Assembly (NCBI GenBank): GCA_020536535.1
Contig: JAHLWZ010000422.1
Location: forward strand, 2,636 to 47,629
Length of the DNA stretch: 44,994 nucleotides
From: Pelomyxa schiedti
Lineage: Eukaryota; Evosea; Pelobiontida; Pelomyxidae
Direction: 5' to 3'
Under the pieces are notes generated by a model. The model ran no database searches and was not told the DNA's origin. It worked only from the letters and a program-made list of their open reading frames with translations. Positions 8,967 through 19,415 of the stretch are shown piece by piece. Made by a program: the position numbers and the translations under genes. The first letter of the stretch is position 1. Each line of letters starts with the position of its first letter.

Positions 8967-10573
8967 TTAGCTGTCTTTTTGTAGCTTTCTGAAGAAAAAG
9001 TTGTGGCATTTGGCCGTTGGTGCACAGTACACAGTCTCTGGCCACTGCACAACAAATTCCTGAACAAAATTGAAAAGAAGTCTTCCTGTGAGAGACAACG
9101 ACGTAACACGGCAAATACTTTCAATGTACACAACACTTGTTGAGTGCCACAAGAAGACCTACAGATGGAAAATAAGTACTCTTAGAAGGGACAACAGAAC
9201 AGCGTACTCGCAGAATCCAGGCAGATATAACAATAGGCAAACAGGTGCCAGGGCCGTTGCACAACACCTAAAATTGTAGTACCATTAGCACTTTTTTTCT
9301 TATTTGGAGTTTTTGGATACCAAGTTCGGGCGGATCCTCATTACCAAATAGAAGGAAAATAGGAAGGAATATATCTATGAGGAGTTAAAAAGAACTGTAA
9401 CCCAAAGTACATTGACCGTTGTAAAGATACTAGTGAAGTACGACTGGCCAACGCGTCTGCTCCTTGGGATGTGGTGAATCACACTACCACCATCTTCACC
9501 CTATGTTGGTGTCACGTTTTGGGAAAGTGCTGTAATGCCAATTTTACCTCAAACTTATTTGCCTTAGTTGTACTTATTACATCCCCTGTTGCAATAACAT
9601 AGTGGCGTGGCGCAAATTTAACCTTGTCAATTGCAGCAATTTCCTGCAACATCTCCATTGTGTGCCCACCTTGGCATGATAAGTTTGCTTTTTTTTCAAA
9701 GGAAAAATCTAGAAAAATAAAACCTGAGCCTAGAACAATCATTGTGGACACAGGGGAATTTCTGGGTGAGCGGCTTGAAGGTGGAAGAATTGTTTGTGAT
9801 TGGTCAACTAAGGTAGTAAAGGAATATTCACTGCGTCCAAGGTGGGGGTCGATATTGGGAATAGGTTCGTCGGCACCTGGATCCTGCTCTAGAGTGTCAA
9901 GGAGGAGCGTTGCACTATGGCCCAGGTAAGTAGTTCTCAAGTAAATGCAAGGAAAAACCGTTTAACTAAAACAATGGCCCCTAGGGAGCTCATTTTCGTT
10001 GCTAGCTCTGTTTGATGGTTGCCCATAAGAGTGTCATTAATGACCTCAAAAGTGAATTATCCTAGCTAAGAAAAGTGAGAATTGCAAACCACAAATGTCT
10101 TGCGCTCGTTCCGGACAGCTTCCACAATGGAACCAGCCCCTTAAATTCCAATTAGTAAAAGCAATGAATCTTCTCCAGTCAAAACATAGCAAGGCACACC
10201 AGCATGTGAAATGACCAAGGCTGCGTTCTTCATATCAGCATCGAGGCTATCTTTGAATCTATAGAACACCGCACGCCACTTCCCCGTTTGTGACGACGCC
10301 TCGGCCTTCGCGGAATCCTCAAGCCCTCGAGGAGGCACGCACACACAAGATGGAAGATACGCTCCATTCCCAATCTGCATGACCACGCCGGTGTACCCCT
10401 TCTTCATCATCAACACACGAAACTGCTCAGAGTCAGCAACCTACGCGCCGCGGGGCAAAAGTAAATGGCCAAGCCTTGTCGTCCCAATGGGAAAGAGGGG
10501 GGCAAAAACTCACGCGTATAAGAGGATCGAAGTTTGTCGTTCCCACCGTCACAAAAACCGTCCTTTCCTCCAT
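8967..10573 (-). CDS. ALG13/ALG14: ALG13-ALG14 fusion: UDP-GlcNAc transferase of N-glycan precursor synthesis
   Basis: One minus-strand gene encodes both subunits that add the second GlcNAc to dolichol-PP-GlcNAc on the cytosolic face of the ER. ALG13 part: MEERTVFVTVGTTNFDPLIR (10573-10514), then MKKGYTGVVMQIGNGAYLPS, RFKDSLDADMKNAALVISHA/GAGS, and VINDTLMGNHQTELATKMSS. The next join, a GTTTTTCC donor to a CCATAG acceptor, is in phase, has no stop, and gives LVKR-ATLLLDTLEQDPGADE as linker. ALG14 part: MIVLGSG-GHTMEMLQEIAA, YVIATGDVISTTKANKFEGE, RSRRVGQSYFTSIFTT, RIRPNL-VLCNGPGTC, YIESICRVTSLSLTGRLLF and VVQWPE; stop at 8967. ALG14 normally has an N-terminal membrane anchor that recruits ALG13. 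None is visible in the linker. Convergent with the upstream gene, only 36 nt apart. An independent ALG14 start at the Met before VLGSG cannot be fully excluded. Confidence 0.88.
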
Positions 10574-10632
10574 CTCCTCCGGCGGCAAATTTTCTTCTTG
10601 TGGGGTTTTTTTTTTTTTTTTGATTGTGCCTG
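10574..10632. promoter_or_regulatory. 59-bp divergent promoter region between ALG13-ALG14 and a small gene
   Basis: Only 59 bp separate two divergent start codons. The interval holds a T17 tract on the plus strand. It must serve as promoter and 5' leader for both genes if both starts are right. Confidence 0.4.
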
Positions 10633-10986
10633 ATGACGGGACGCCACGCGAGCTCAGACATTGTTGCGTTGGTTCGCGACACGTGGCTCCAGACGGAGAA
10701 GGAAAATCCCACGGCGTTGAGTGATGGCGACCGTGCCCAAATGTGGGCGAGCCTCGAGGCCGATCTCAAGGCCGCGTCGCCGTCGGAAGGAACTGCAGCT
10801 CATATCGAGGAGGACGGGGACGGCCTCGTGGACGACGATCGGCAGCCGGCACTCTCTGGGCTCCACGACGCCAGCGCGGCTCTCAGGGACCAACTTGTGT
10901 TCACGAGGGACAGGGTATCTGAACTACGCAACACGTACACTGCAACATCGGCAAAGGCGGCAACAGGTGGTGCTGGCCACATCTGA
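10633..10986 (+). CDS. Small acidic helical protein, unknown function
   Basis: Uninterrupted frame of 117 codons from ATG at 10633 (MTGRHASSDIVALVRDTWLQ). The protein is helical and acidic, with Asp/Glu-rich segments (IEEDGDGLVDDD), and ends in a heptad-like stretch (LRDQLVFTRDRVSELRNTY). Base composition is GC-rich compared with nearby introns, as expected for coding DNA here. It resembles small subunits of multiprotein complexes, but no family is recognised. A GGTGG sequence near the end could be a donor, so a further exon in the next 200 nt is possible. Confidence 0.55.
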   Translation: MTGRHASSDIVALVRDTWLQTEKENPTALSDGDRAQMWASLEADLKAASPSEGTAAHIEEDGDGLVDDDRQPALSGLHDASAALRDQLVFTRDRVSELRNTYTATSAKAATGGAGHI

Positions 10987-11232
10987 ACGACATGACACCG
11001 GAGTCATTTTCTGCTCAGCCTCGCGAGGTCCAACTGGACAAATGGCCCTTGATTGCAGCCAATCACCGTTGCTCTGCGAAGTGATCCCAGAGCTCACCGC
11101 CACTCACTGTGAAAACCAATCAGAAAAGGTGCATGTTCCTGATGTACAGACAAAACCAACCGACACAACACCGGGCGACCCAAAAATCTTTCGTCTATCT
11201 GGCGGTTTCTTAAAAAAACAACCTCGTGCACG

Positions 11233-14023
11233 ATGGTGAAGGCTGTACTTTGTGGGCTGGTGGTCGCTCTGGCGTTGAGCGGTACCGCGAGCGCGTGGCA
11301 GCGCACGCAGTGCGGGCCTGGCGACCAGATCACGTCGTGGGGGGAGGACCTCGACCCTGCTAATGTTCTGCCCGAGTACCCAAGGCCACAAATGGTCAGG
11401 GACACCTGGAAAAACCTCAACGGCGTGTGGCAATTCCAAGTACTGAATCGCCTACCTTCTTCTTCTTCTTTTTTTTTTTTTTTTTTCTTTTTTTTGTTTT
11501 CCCCAGGCATGTGACTTGTTGTTGTGTGGTTTGGTAACATGACTTTCCTTTGTGAAGGCTGGATCGAGTGGGGAGGTGCCTCCTTTTGGGCAGAATTTGA
11601 CATCGGAGATTCTGGTACCTTTCCCTGTGGAATCGTGCCTTTCCGGAGTTGGCGAAACCTATAAGTATGTTAGTGTTCTTATGATGTTATGGGTGTCATA
11701 TGGGGAATGCACCTAACCTCTTTTGTGCCACTTGTAGGTACCTCTGGTATAGGTTGGTATTTGACAAACCAGCTTCGTTTGCGAATCCCAGAACATTGCT
11801 TCATTTTGGGGCAGTCGACTGGCAGTGCACAGCATACATTAATGGAGCGGTATTTCCCGCCTACTAAACCATAACCTAGATCCAGTTTAACAAATCATCA
11901 GACTGTTGGTTCACATACAGGTGGCTACGACTCTTTTTGGTTTGAAATTACGGATTACCTCAAACCAACTGCCAACGAGCTTATCCTTTATGTATATGAT
12001 CCATCTGATGATGGTTACCAAGTAAATGGAAAGCAGGTAAAATCTCCTCTTCCTTTTTTTTTTTTTAAATAACCTTGACAGCGAATTTCCGCCATCACTG
12101 ACCCAGGGGGTGATACCTACACTCCCGCGAGTGGAATCTGGCAGACTGTATGGCTTGAAAATGTTCCAAGCGTATTTGTTTCAGATCTGAAGATGGAAGC
12201 TGATGCCTACACTTTTAAGATGATTCCTACTGCCAACCCTGAACAGCATGTATACATAGCTCCCAAAGACACCTTGGCGTTCAAACATGTTAACATGTTT
12301 GCAGGTTCAAGTATCAGTCACTGTCTATGATAATGGTGTAGCAGTAGCATCTGTTACCGGAACCACTGGCAATTACCTTAGTGCAAAGATTCCAAACCCA
12401 AAGATTTGGTGCCCAGCCAACCCATTCCTCTATGACCTGGTTATTAAATTGTCCACGGGAGATACCGTCACAAGCTACTTTGGGATGCGAACTGTATCAC
12501 TTGGAAGTGTGTGGCACCCGGGAACACCTGACACTGGAGCTCAGATTGGAATTGATAGACCTGGCCAGGTTTTTAAAATTACCGTACTACCTTCTGTTAA
12601 TTGCCATTTAACATTAGGATATGTCTGGATACCCCATAACACTTGATGAAGCTGATTACAACTTATGCTGGGCTCTTTGCAATGAGACCGCTGAGTGTCA
12701 GGTCCGTCCCGTGCAAGAATGAAACGGAAATTTTAACAGGATACAGGCTTGGGCTTATGGAATCCCAGGCTGTGACTCTTACAGAAATCCGCAATGCTGG
12801 TTGAAATCTGGAATCCCAGGCACAAGCAGCAATCCTTGCCGCGTATCTGGAGCCAAGGGAATTGATCCATTCACAGCTCGTAGGCCATTCCTGAATGGAG
12901 GGTTTGTTTACCTCGCAGGCTGGCTTGACCAGTCATTCTGGCCTGATGGTACGTTAAAAGCCACTTTACTGCATCATTTTATACCCCTAGGTATATACAC
13001 CGCTCCCTCTGATGAGGCCCTTCGATATGATCTCGAAGCACTATCCATATTTGGAATGAACACAGTGCGCTTGCATCAGAAAGTGAACAGTGAAAGATGG
13101 TACTACCACGCAGATACACTTGGTGTTATTGTCATACAAGATATGCCACAAAAATACGGTGGTGCTACTGCAGCAACAGTCGATCCTTTCATGGATGATT
13201 TGCAGTACCCCTCCACACTTGGTTCAGAAAATAATACTGATCGCTCTTTTCCTGCATAGGGCAATGATTTATGGAAAATTCAATCATCCAAGCATTATTC
13301 AATGGGTAACTTTCAACGAAGGTGACTGCGTGGGTGTATTTGATGCAGCTTCTGTTGTGGCAACTGTCCAAGCTTGGGATCCCTCACGACTTGTTGACAC
13401 CAACAGGTTTTCCCACCCTTGTAACACTGTTATCAGAATTAATTCAACCATAAGTGGAGGGCCCGCAAACGACCTTCATGTTGGAGATGTGAATGATTAC
13501 CACAATTATCCATATCCAGGAGATCCCAGGGTGTGCATCTAACATACTCAGCACACTACTAAGTTCCCTTGTGCAGCCATCCAGCACACAATATGGCATG
13601 GAAGGAGAATTTGGAGGCATTGGAGCTTTCATCACCGGCCATGAATGGGTTCCCAATCAGTGCACAACCTATCTGGTAACTATTTGTCCCTTTTTTTATA
13701 AAGAAAAGGGAGGGAATACTACATGCGATTCTCAAAAACAGTCAAGGAGGTTGATACACCACAAGAGGAGGCGGATACCTACGTAGCCATGGCAGACACA
13801 CTATTTGATGAGAGAATGGATGTCTCGTGCTCCATCTACACACAGATTACTGATGTTGAGAGGGAATGCGATGGTTTGTGTTTCCCACCTCCTTGTTGCT
13901 AGTGAATTGCTGATACCTGTGAATCCAGGGTTCCTCAACTATGACCGGACAAATAAGTTCACTCAAGCACAGACTGACCAGATTTGGGCTGCAAACCAAG
14001 CACTGATATCCGGCACCAAGTGA
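11233..14023 (+). CDS. Secreted GH2 glycoside hydrolase with internal PAN/apple-like insertion
   Basis: Begins with a signal peptide (VLCGLVVALALSGTASA). The GH2 sugar-binding domain follows: EYPRPQMVRDTWKNLNGVWQ, VPFPVESCLSGVGETYKYLW, TLLHFGAVDWQ, then GGYDSFWFEITDYLK. The Ig-like sandwich ends at YFGMRTVSLG. After GIDRPGQ a Cys-rich block appears (YPITLDEADYNLCWALCNET, ECQ, CDSYRNPQCWLKS) with PAN/apple spacing. The TIM barrel then resumes with RRPFLNGGFVYLAGWLDQSF, WPDG-IYTAPSDEALRYDLEA and MNTVRLHQKVNSERWYYHAD. The acid/base Glu is in QWVTFNEGD and the nucleophile Glu in GEFGGIG, so the enzyme should be active. Members are exo-beta-galactosidases, mannosidases or glucuronidases; substrate not assignable. 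About ten introns, one with a long T tract (11466-11496). Confidence 0.9.
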
Positions 14024-14428
14024 TCACTACAACGGATAATGGGGAAAAAAAAAAAAAAAAAAAGACTACTTCGCGTAACCAACCATCAACCCACAATTCC
14101 ATTGCCATTGGTTTTTTGTTTGGGATCACGCCGAACAGAATGAAAACTTCAGGGAGCCCGTTCAGGCCCGGGCTGCCCATCGACCACGCTAGGATTTGGT
14201 TCAGAATTGGTGAGTGAGAGTGTTTACTTCGTTGGTGTCATAGTTTGTGCTTGTACTGTGCTCGAAAACACACAATAGGAGCAAGGGGGCTTGACCCCCA
14301 AAACAATTTTTTTTTTTTGCTTTCGACTTGGACAGAAGGAGGTGGCTTCACCAGTGGAATACGAATCAATGCCAATCTATTAGATACTAGATAGAGAAAT
14401 TTCATTGCCACATTCCAACTTGGAGGCG
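14024..14428. other. Intergenic region with A-tract
   Basis: About 400 nt between tandem plus-strand genes. It contains an A18-19 tract near 14046-14063 just after the GH2 stop and a T9 tract near 14310. No convincing coding or RNA signal seen. The last 100 nt should carry the promoter of the next gene. Confidence 0.4.
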
Positions 14429-17400
14429 ATGAGTGCCGCAACCGGTGGGGACACTCCCGATCCGAACAGGCACTACTCCGAGTGAGTACTCTTTTTCTCC
14501 CCCTATACATCTCGAGGTTCGACGCGCGCGGTCCCCCGGGTCCTTTGCTCACTACTACTCGTACTGCAGCATCAACACGCCGCTGGCGCGGCCAGCAGCC
14601 CACAGCAGCGCGGTCGTTTCGCCGTCTCCCCCGCCGCAGGCGTCGCCCACGCCCACCCCCACGACGTACCGCCTGCCCCCGCGGCCCTACTGCCCCTCGT
14701 CGACCCCCAAGACCGGCGGCCTGTGCAGCCCACCCCCCGTGGGCGGCCTGCAGTCGTCCGCGGCGTCCTCCCAGACCCCCTCGCACCTCGCCCGGCCCGC
14801 CGCCAGCAAGCCCCTCGCCCTCAAGCAGGAGCCCCCGCACCCCCAGCCCCCACCGCAGCACCAGCACCGCCCCCAGTCTCCCCAGCCCGGTGTTGTTGCC
14901 CAATCCCGCGCCCCGCCACCCCCGCAGCAGCAGCAGCAACAGCAACAACACCAGCAGCAACCACGCCCACAACCACAGCAGCAACCACGGCCGCAGCAGC
15001 AGCAGCAACAGCAAGCTCCGCCGAGGCAGCCGCAGGCGCAGGGGCCGCAGCCCGCACAGAAACTTGCACCGCAGCCGCAGCTGCAGCCGCAGCCGGTTTC
15101 GGCGGTGGTTGTGGTGCCGCCGCCGCCGCCGGCTGCCACCACTGTCGCGACTAGTAGTGCCACTGCCGCTACTAGTGTTAATACTACTACTATCAATAAT
15201 AATCATCCAAACACTAGTTCATCTACTACTACTACTACTAGTACTACGGCGATCACAACCAACACCTCGTCGTCGTCATCTATGACGATACCAGTAGCAT
15301 TGCCACCTACAGTATCAATTGTGAAGAGAGAGCTTCATCCTGCCAGCCATAAGCCTCAGCCTCAGCCTCAGCCTCAGCCTCAAGAACAGGCGCAGGCTCA
15401 GGCTCAGGTTCCTCCTCCGCAGAACAGAGATAGGATGCAACGGAAAATGCTCCCACAGACCGTAGGCGCCAGCGAACAGCAACAAAAGAATCATACACCT
15501 ACTGTACCTGCCCCTATCCAAATGAAACAGGAACAAAACCAACAACAGCAACATGTTCAACAACAGCCACACCCCATGCACTCTGGAAATACAGAAGCTA
15601 CGATGTTCGCCGTTGATGATCTTCTACAGTACATGGACGTCTTCGACACGGAACAACCCGGCTCCAGTGCTGTGCAATCTACTACAAATGCAATCCCATT
15701 GCCGAATCAAACAGTAGTAAGTCAAGTGATGCCATCCAACTCGGCAGAATTTAGTGAGAACAATGTTGTGGTATGCACCCCTCCTTTTGCCCATAACTTA
15801 TAGGAAACAAGAAACCAGTTCATGAGTTCGAAAAACTGGAAAAAGAAAATGCACAGCTAAAATCAATCCAAAGAGAATCTGAGAACAAAATTCAGGCTGT
15901 GTGTAACTCGAACATGACCTACCTCGGTTCTCACCGGTAGAACAGATGGTTAAAGACATTGAAATGCTTAAAGCACAACTTTCCCAACTCCCGAAAGAAA
16001 CTGTTGACCCCAAATACGAAACAATCATTGCAGATCTAAAGGCCAAGCTCGAACGTCATGAGGCAGAAGTTAAACAGAAAGTGTGTTAGCGTTCATTTGT
16101 CGTGTTACTCAAATATACAGGAGCAAGAGATCCACCAACTTCAATCCGAGCTGAGTTGTAAAATAGCTGCGAAATCGCATACCGTTCAGGACCAACATCC
16201 ACTCACGAAAGTAACTCACTCCGAAACCGCTATCTCTCTTGCACCACGGCCTTCTGCCTTGGGCTCTTCACGATTGTCCCCTATTAAAAGGTCACACTCA
16301 CATGGTGATACAGCAATGATCAGTCCTGCTGAACAGCCAATCAAACCTCTTTCTGCTCTCCCTGGTTCCCCACTGGCTACACCCGTACCCGAAAAGAAGA
16401 AGTATTTCTCCCCAGACCTCAAAGTATGCGTGCCCATAGATTAACTACTTCCTCGACCTTTCTTTCTGACCGCCTTCCCAGAAAGAATCTTGTACACACA
16501 GTCGACGTGTGCAACAACAGCTTGCTGATCCAGTTTTCGCCCAGTTCTTTTTGGTATTCACTGAAATATAATTATTCATTCCGTAAGCAAATCAACATCC
16601 ACCAGGAAATTTCTGAACCATCTTCTTCCACACCCGATCTCTCGTCGTGTTCTACTGCCACAACAAACAGTACAGCAAACACTGAACGGGAACTGCCCGT
16701 CAAGCCTCCTCCCCAGCCACCCCCTTCCCGAACTGCCACTCAGTTGGATACCCAGTCACCCCTGACTTGGTCGTATTTTGGGCAGTTCCAAGAGTACAAC
16801 AACCCTTGTCATTTCTTAGTTTTACCCATGCTTCGCATATACAATGACCCCAATGTAAGATGAATTCTCTCTCTAATTTTTTAGGCACACTCCTTCTAGT
16901 TGTGTCATGCAGAATTGGCTTGTCGAGTGATATTTACAATAGTTACATCATGTCAAATATGCTGCGATATACTCACTGTGGGCCACCCACAACTGTCCAA
17001 TCCGTTTTCCAGCTTCACACATTGCTCGAGTACTGCTGCATTACGCAGCCGAATGTCCAATCTGAACATAAAGAAAGATCAGGCTTGGACAATTCATCCT
17101 AAATATGGATCAATCAGCCCTCGATTTGTAACCCCGACCAAAGACAAAGCCCCACCCAACCAGAACACAGCTCCAACTGACATTACCGTTGACCCCTTAG
17201 TAACTGACACTGGTATAGCTGAGCCACCGCCACCCAAACCAGCTGAGCCACCTCCTATCCCTGCGAAGGAAAGTGCATCCATTCTCGCCTCTGTTCCAAG
17301 ACACACACCGCACCGCCGCATGCCTATGAACACTTCTAGTTCACCTGAGTCCCGTACTGGTGCAGATAAGGACGGTGTTGTTCAGCCACCTGAAAGTGCC

Positions 17401-18612
17401 GTTCCCCGCCAAAAACGACGAAAGTTGCCACCACCAAACACACCCCCTGTTGACCTATTCAATGAATTGCCACGCCGACTGGCCAAGGATGATATTGTTA
17501 AAAAGGAACCTACTTCCCCTGGTGGACAACCTCGAAGGGTGATCTATCCAACTGCAGTACCACTGTTAATAACATCCATACGAACTTTACTTGCCCTTGC
17601 CAGAAAGAATGATTTCGTCACCAGGTATTAATTCCTACACAGCCATTCCTCAAATCCTCCAGACTATTTCCATTGATGTGTGACGGAATCCTCTCAATGG
17701 CACTGGATGTACCCTCCTCCGTTCCCGAAAGTACCTCACTCAAGCTGTGCGTTTTGGATGTTTTGCAGAGGCTCAGGCCATGTTGGTGTTTTTTTCCTTG
17801 GTCATATTCTTAACATTGCAGATATAAAGATTCACTTTAAAGAACGAGATACAAAGGCCGACCCCGCAGAGCAGGTAGTATCTCCAAAGGAGGCTCCTTG
17901 CCAAGTACTTGATCAAGTAACTAAAATGATAAGCTCTGTCTCACTTGGTACAGAGAAAGAAGTAAGTTCATTGTGTAACTCGTCTTTCCTCTCACTCCTA
18001 TGTCAGGTTATGAAAGTGAAACTTAGTGCTCTCATTTTCTTCATATCAGTAATAAGTAGAAACCAACAGTTGCATGAAGGTTTTCACACACCCCCGCCGA
18101 AGACACTTCTTAGTGGCGGGACTGAAAGCACCCCCCCTACGCTCAATATTGGTTTCCGCGTGGATAAGCTCATCAACGCACTCGTCTTAAAACTGGAAAA
18201 AGACCTCCAAAAGTACCTCCAAGTTGGATTTCACACAAGCGAAGCCAAAGAACTGTATGCCCTGTTAGCGTTTTAGCGGCCATTAACCAAGCTTTTGAAT
18301 TGCAGACTCGATCACCTCACACTGTCACAATCACTAATAAGGGAACTCTCACAAATTGTTGGCTCGGAACCCTTCAGCATCGCTCTTTCCGACCGTGGAT
18401 TAATATCCGCAACAGTCAGCACTCTTTTAGACGAGGTTGTGGACACCTTTGCAGCAAAGCCAAAGCCACACCCAGAATGGGCTCCCACTGAGATACAGCT
18501 AACACAAATGCACCACACAGCTGTGTTTCTACAACAAATCCAAAACACAACAAACCACATCTACACCGGGTTTGAACCCACCACTCCCCCAGAAAAATCC
18601 AAACGTACCTAA
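14429..18612 (+). CDS. Long polyQ and coiled-coil protein, possibly ATRIP/Ddc2-like
   Basis: Exon 1 (14429-14481, MSAATGGDTPDPNRHYS) joins in phase at a GCAG acceptor (exon 2 from 14570). About 400 residues of Pro/Gln/Ser/Thr-rich sequence follow, including polyQ, poly-PQ and TS runs. A short acidic-aromatic segment, FAVDDLLQYMDVFDTEQPG, recalls the RPA70N-binding helix of ATRIP. Then comes a coiled coil (EFEKLEKENAQLKSIQRESE; MVKDIEMLKAQLSQLPKE; KQKEQEIHQLQSEL), Ser/Pro-rich linkers with basic clusters (PRQKRRKLPP), and a C-terminal half that is largely alpha-helical (CGPPTTVQSVFQLHTLLEYC; RVDKLINALVLKLEKDLQKY). The order acidic helix, coiled coil, helical repeat matches ATRIP, the ATR kinase partner, but this is inference. 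Several internal exon joins are uncertain, and two adjacent genes rather than one cannot be excluded. Confidence 0.6.
14840..15080 (+). repeat. CAG/CAA and CCN codon-repeat tract (polyQ/PQ)
   Basis: Trinucleotide-rich stretch with several runs of mixed CAG and CAA codons and interspersed Pro codons, inside the coiled-coil protein gene. The mixture of CAG and CAA indicates selection for glutamine rather than a pure microsatellite. A second repeat at 15351-15405 alternates Pro-Gln and then Ala-Gln. Confidence 0.8.
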
Positions 18613-18682
18613 CTGTCAACAACAAAACAACAAACAATTTTGCTCAAATCAAACCATAATAAAAAAGGACATAGTTCGTCGA

Positions 18683-19349
18683 ATGGGTTGTGGCGGGTCT
18701 GTTAATGTACAACAAGGAAGCAGGCCACCACAGGCAAAACCAATAGGCGCCAATGCAACTGAGTCAGCCTCTGTGCCTAGCAGTATTTGACTGACAAACA
18801 CCCAGTTTTTATGGGGATGGTACACTAACACTGGGCTTTTTCCATTTGTGCAGAGGCTGTTGTGGGGTGCCCTGATGCTGTGAGGCAGATAAGTGGACAT
18901 GTGTGTACAAAGGATTGCTCTGTGTTTGTGAAGAAAAGAACCAGTATCACTCTATTTTTCGACTTTCCTCCACTCCCCCACGTATCTTTTTTTTGTTTTT
19001 ATTAATTCTTACTACAGAGCATGCTGTGCAAGGGTGCCCAAATATGATAAACCCTTATCACACCTGCACTTCCTTTTGCAAAGACTATGTGAAAACGGAT
19101 CATGAAACACCACAGCCATCAGCATCAACAGCAACAGCAACANNNNNNNNNNNNNNNNNNNNNNNNNNNNNNNNNNNNNNNNNNNNNNNNNNNNNNNNNN
19201 NNNNNNNNNNNNNNNNNNNNNNNNNNNNNNNNNNNNNNNNNNCAACAGCAACAGCAACACCAACTCCAGTGGCAACTGCAACAACAACACAAACACAGGA
19301 GGCACCAGAACAGCAACCTCCACAACAAAAAGCCACTGGAAGTGAATGA
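18683..19349 (+). CDS. Small MGCGGS-type protein with two duplicated Cys-exons and a Thr/Ala repeat
   Basis: Starts MGCGGSVNVQQGS, a sequence suited to N-myristoylation on Gly2 and palmitoylation on Cys3. The first exon ends after VPS with one base left. Two exons in the same phase follow. One encodes AVVGCPDAVRQISGHVCTKD then CSVFVKK. The other encodes AVQGCPNMINPYHTCTSFCK then DYVK. They share the pattern GCP-x(8)-H-x-CT-x2-C-x3-VK, so they look like an exon duplication. The C-terminus is a Thr-Ala repeat from ACA-GCA codons, interrupted by a 100-N gap, ending QQPPQQKATGSE. Family not recognised; the Cys/His pattern could bind a metal. The protein length is unknown because of the gap. Confidence 0.6.
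19143..19242. other. Assembly gap (100 N) in a CAACAG repeat
   Basis: Exactly 100 N flanked on both sides by CAACAG units, so the assembler broke in a tandem repeat. The true length of the repeat, and of the encoded Thr-Ala tract, is unknown. Confidence 0.97.
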
Positions 19350-19415
19350 TGTTATCCATGCTGTGTTATTCACCTGAACGTTGTACATACGAAAATAATA
19401 GAATTTTTGGATTCT

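Noticed and set aside
14238-15206. Very long minus-strand open frame (322 codons) and other frames over the polyQ region
   Set aside because: Antisense and shifted shadows of the CAG/CCN repeat coding region; they give Leu/Arg or Cys/Gly runs without domains.
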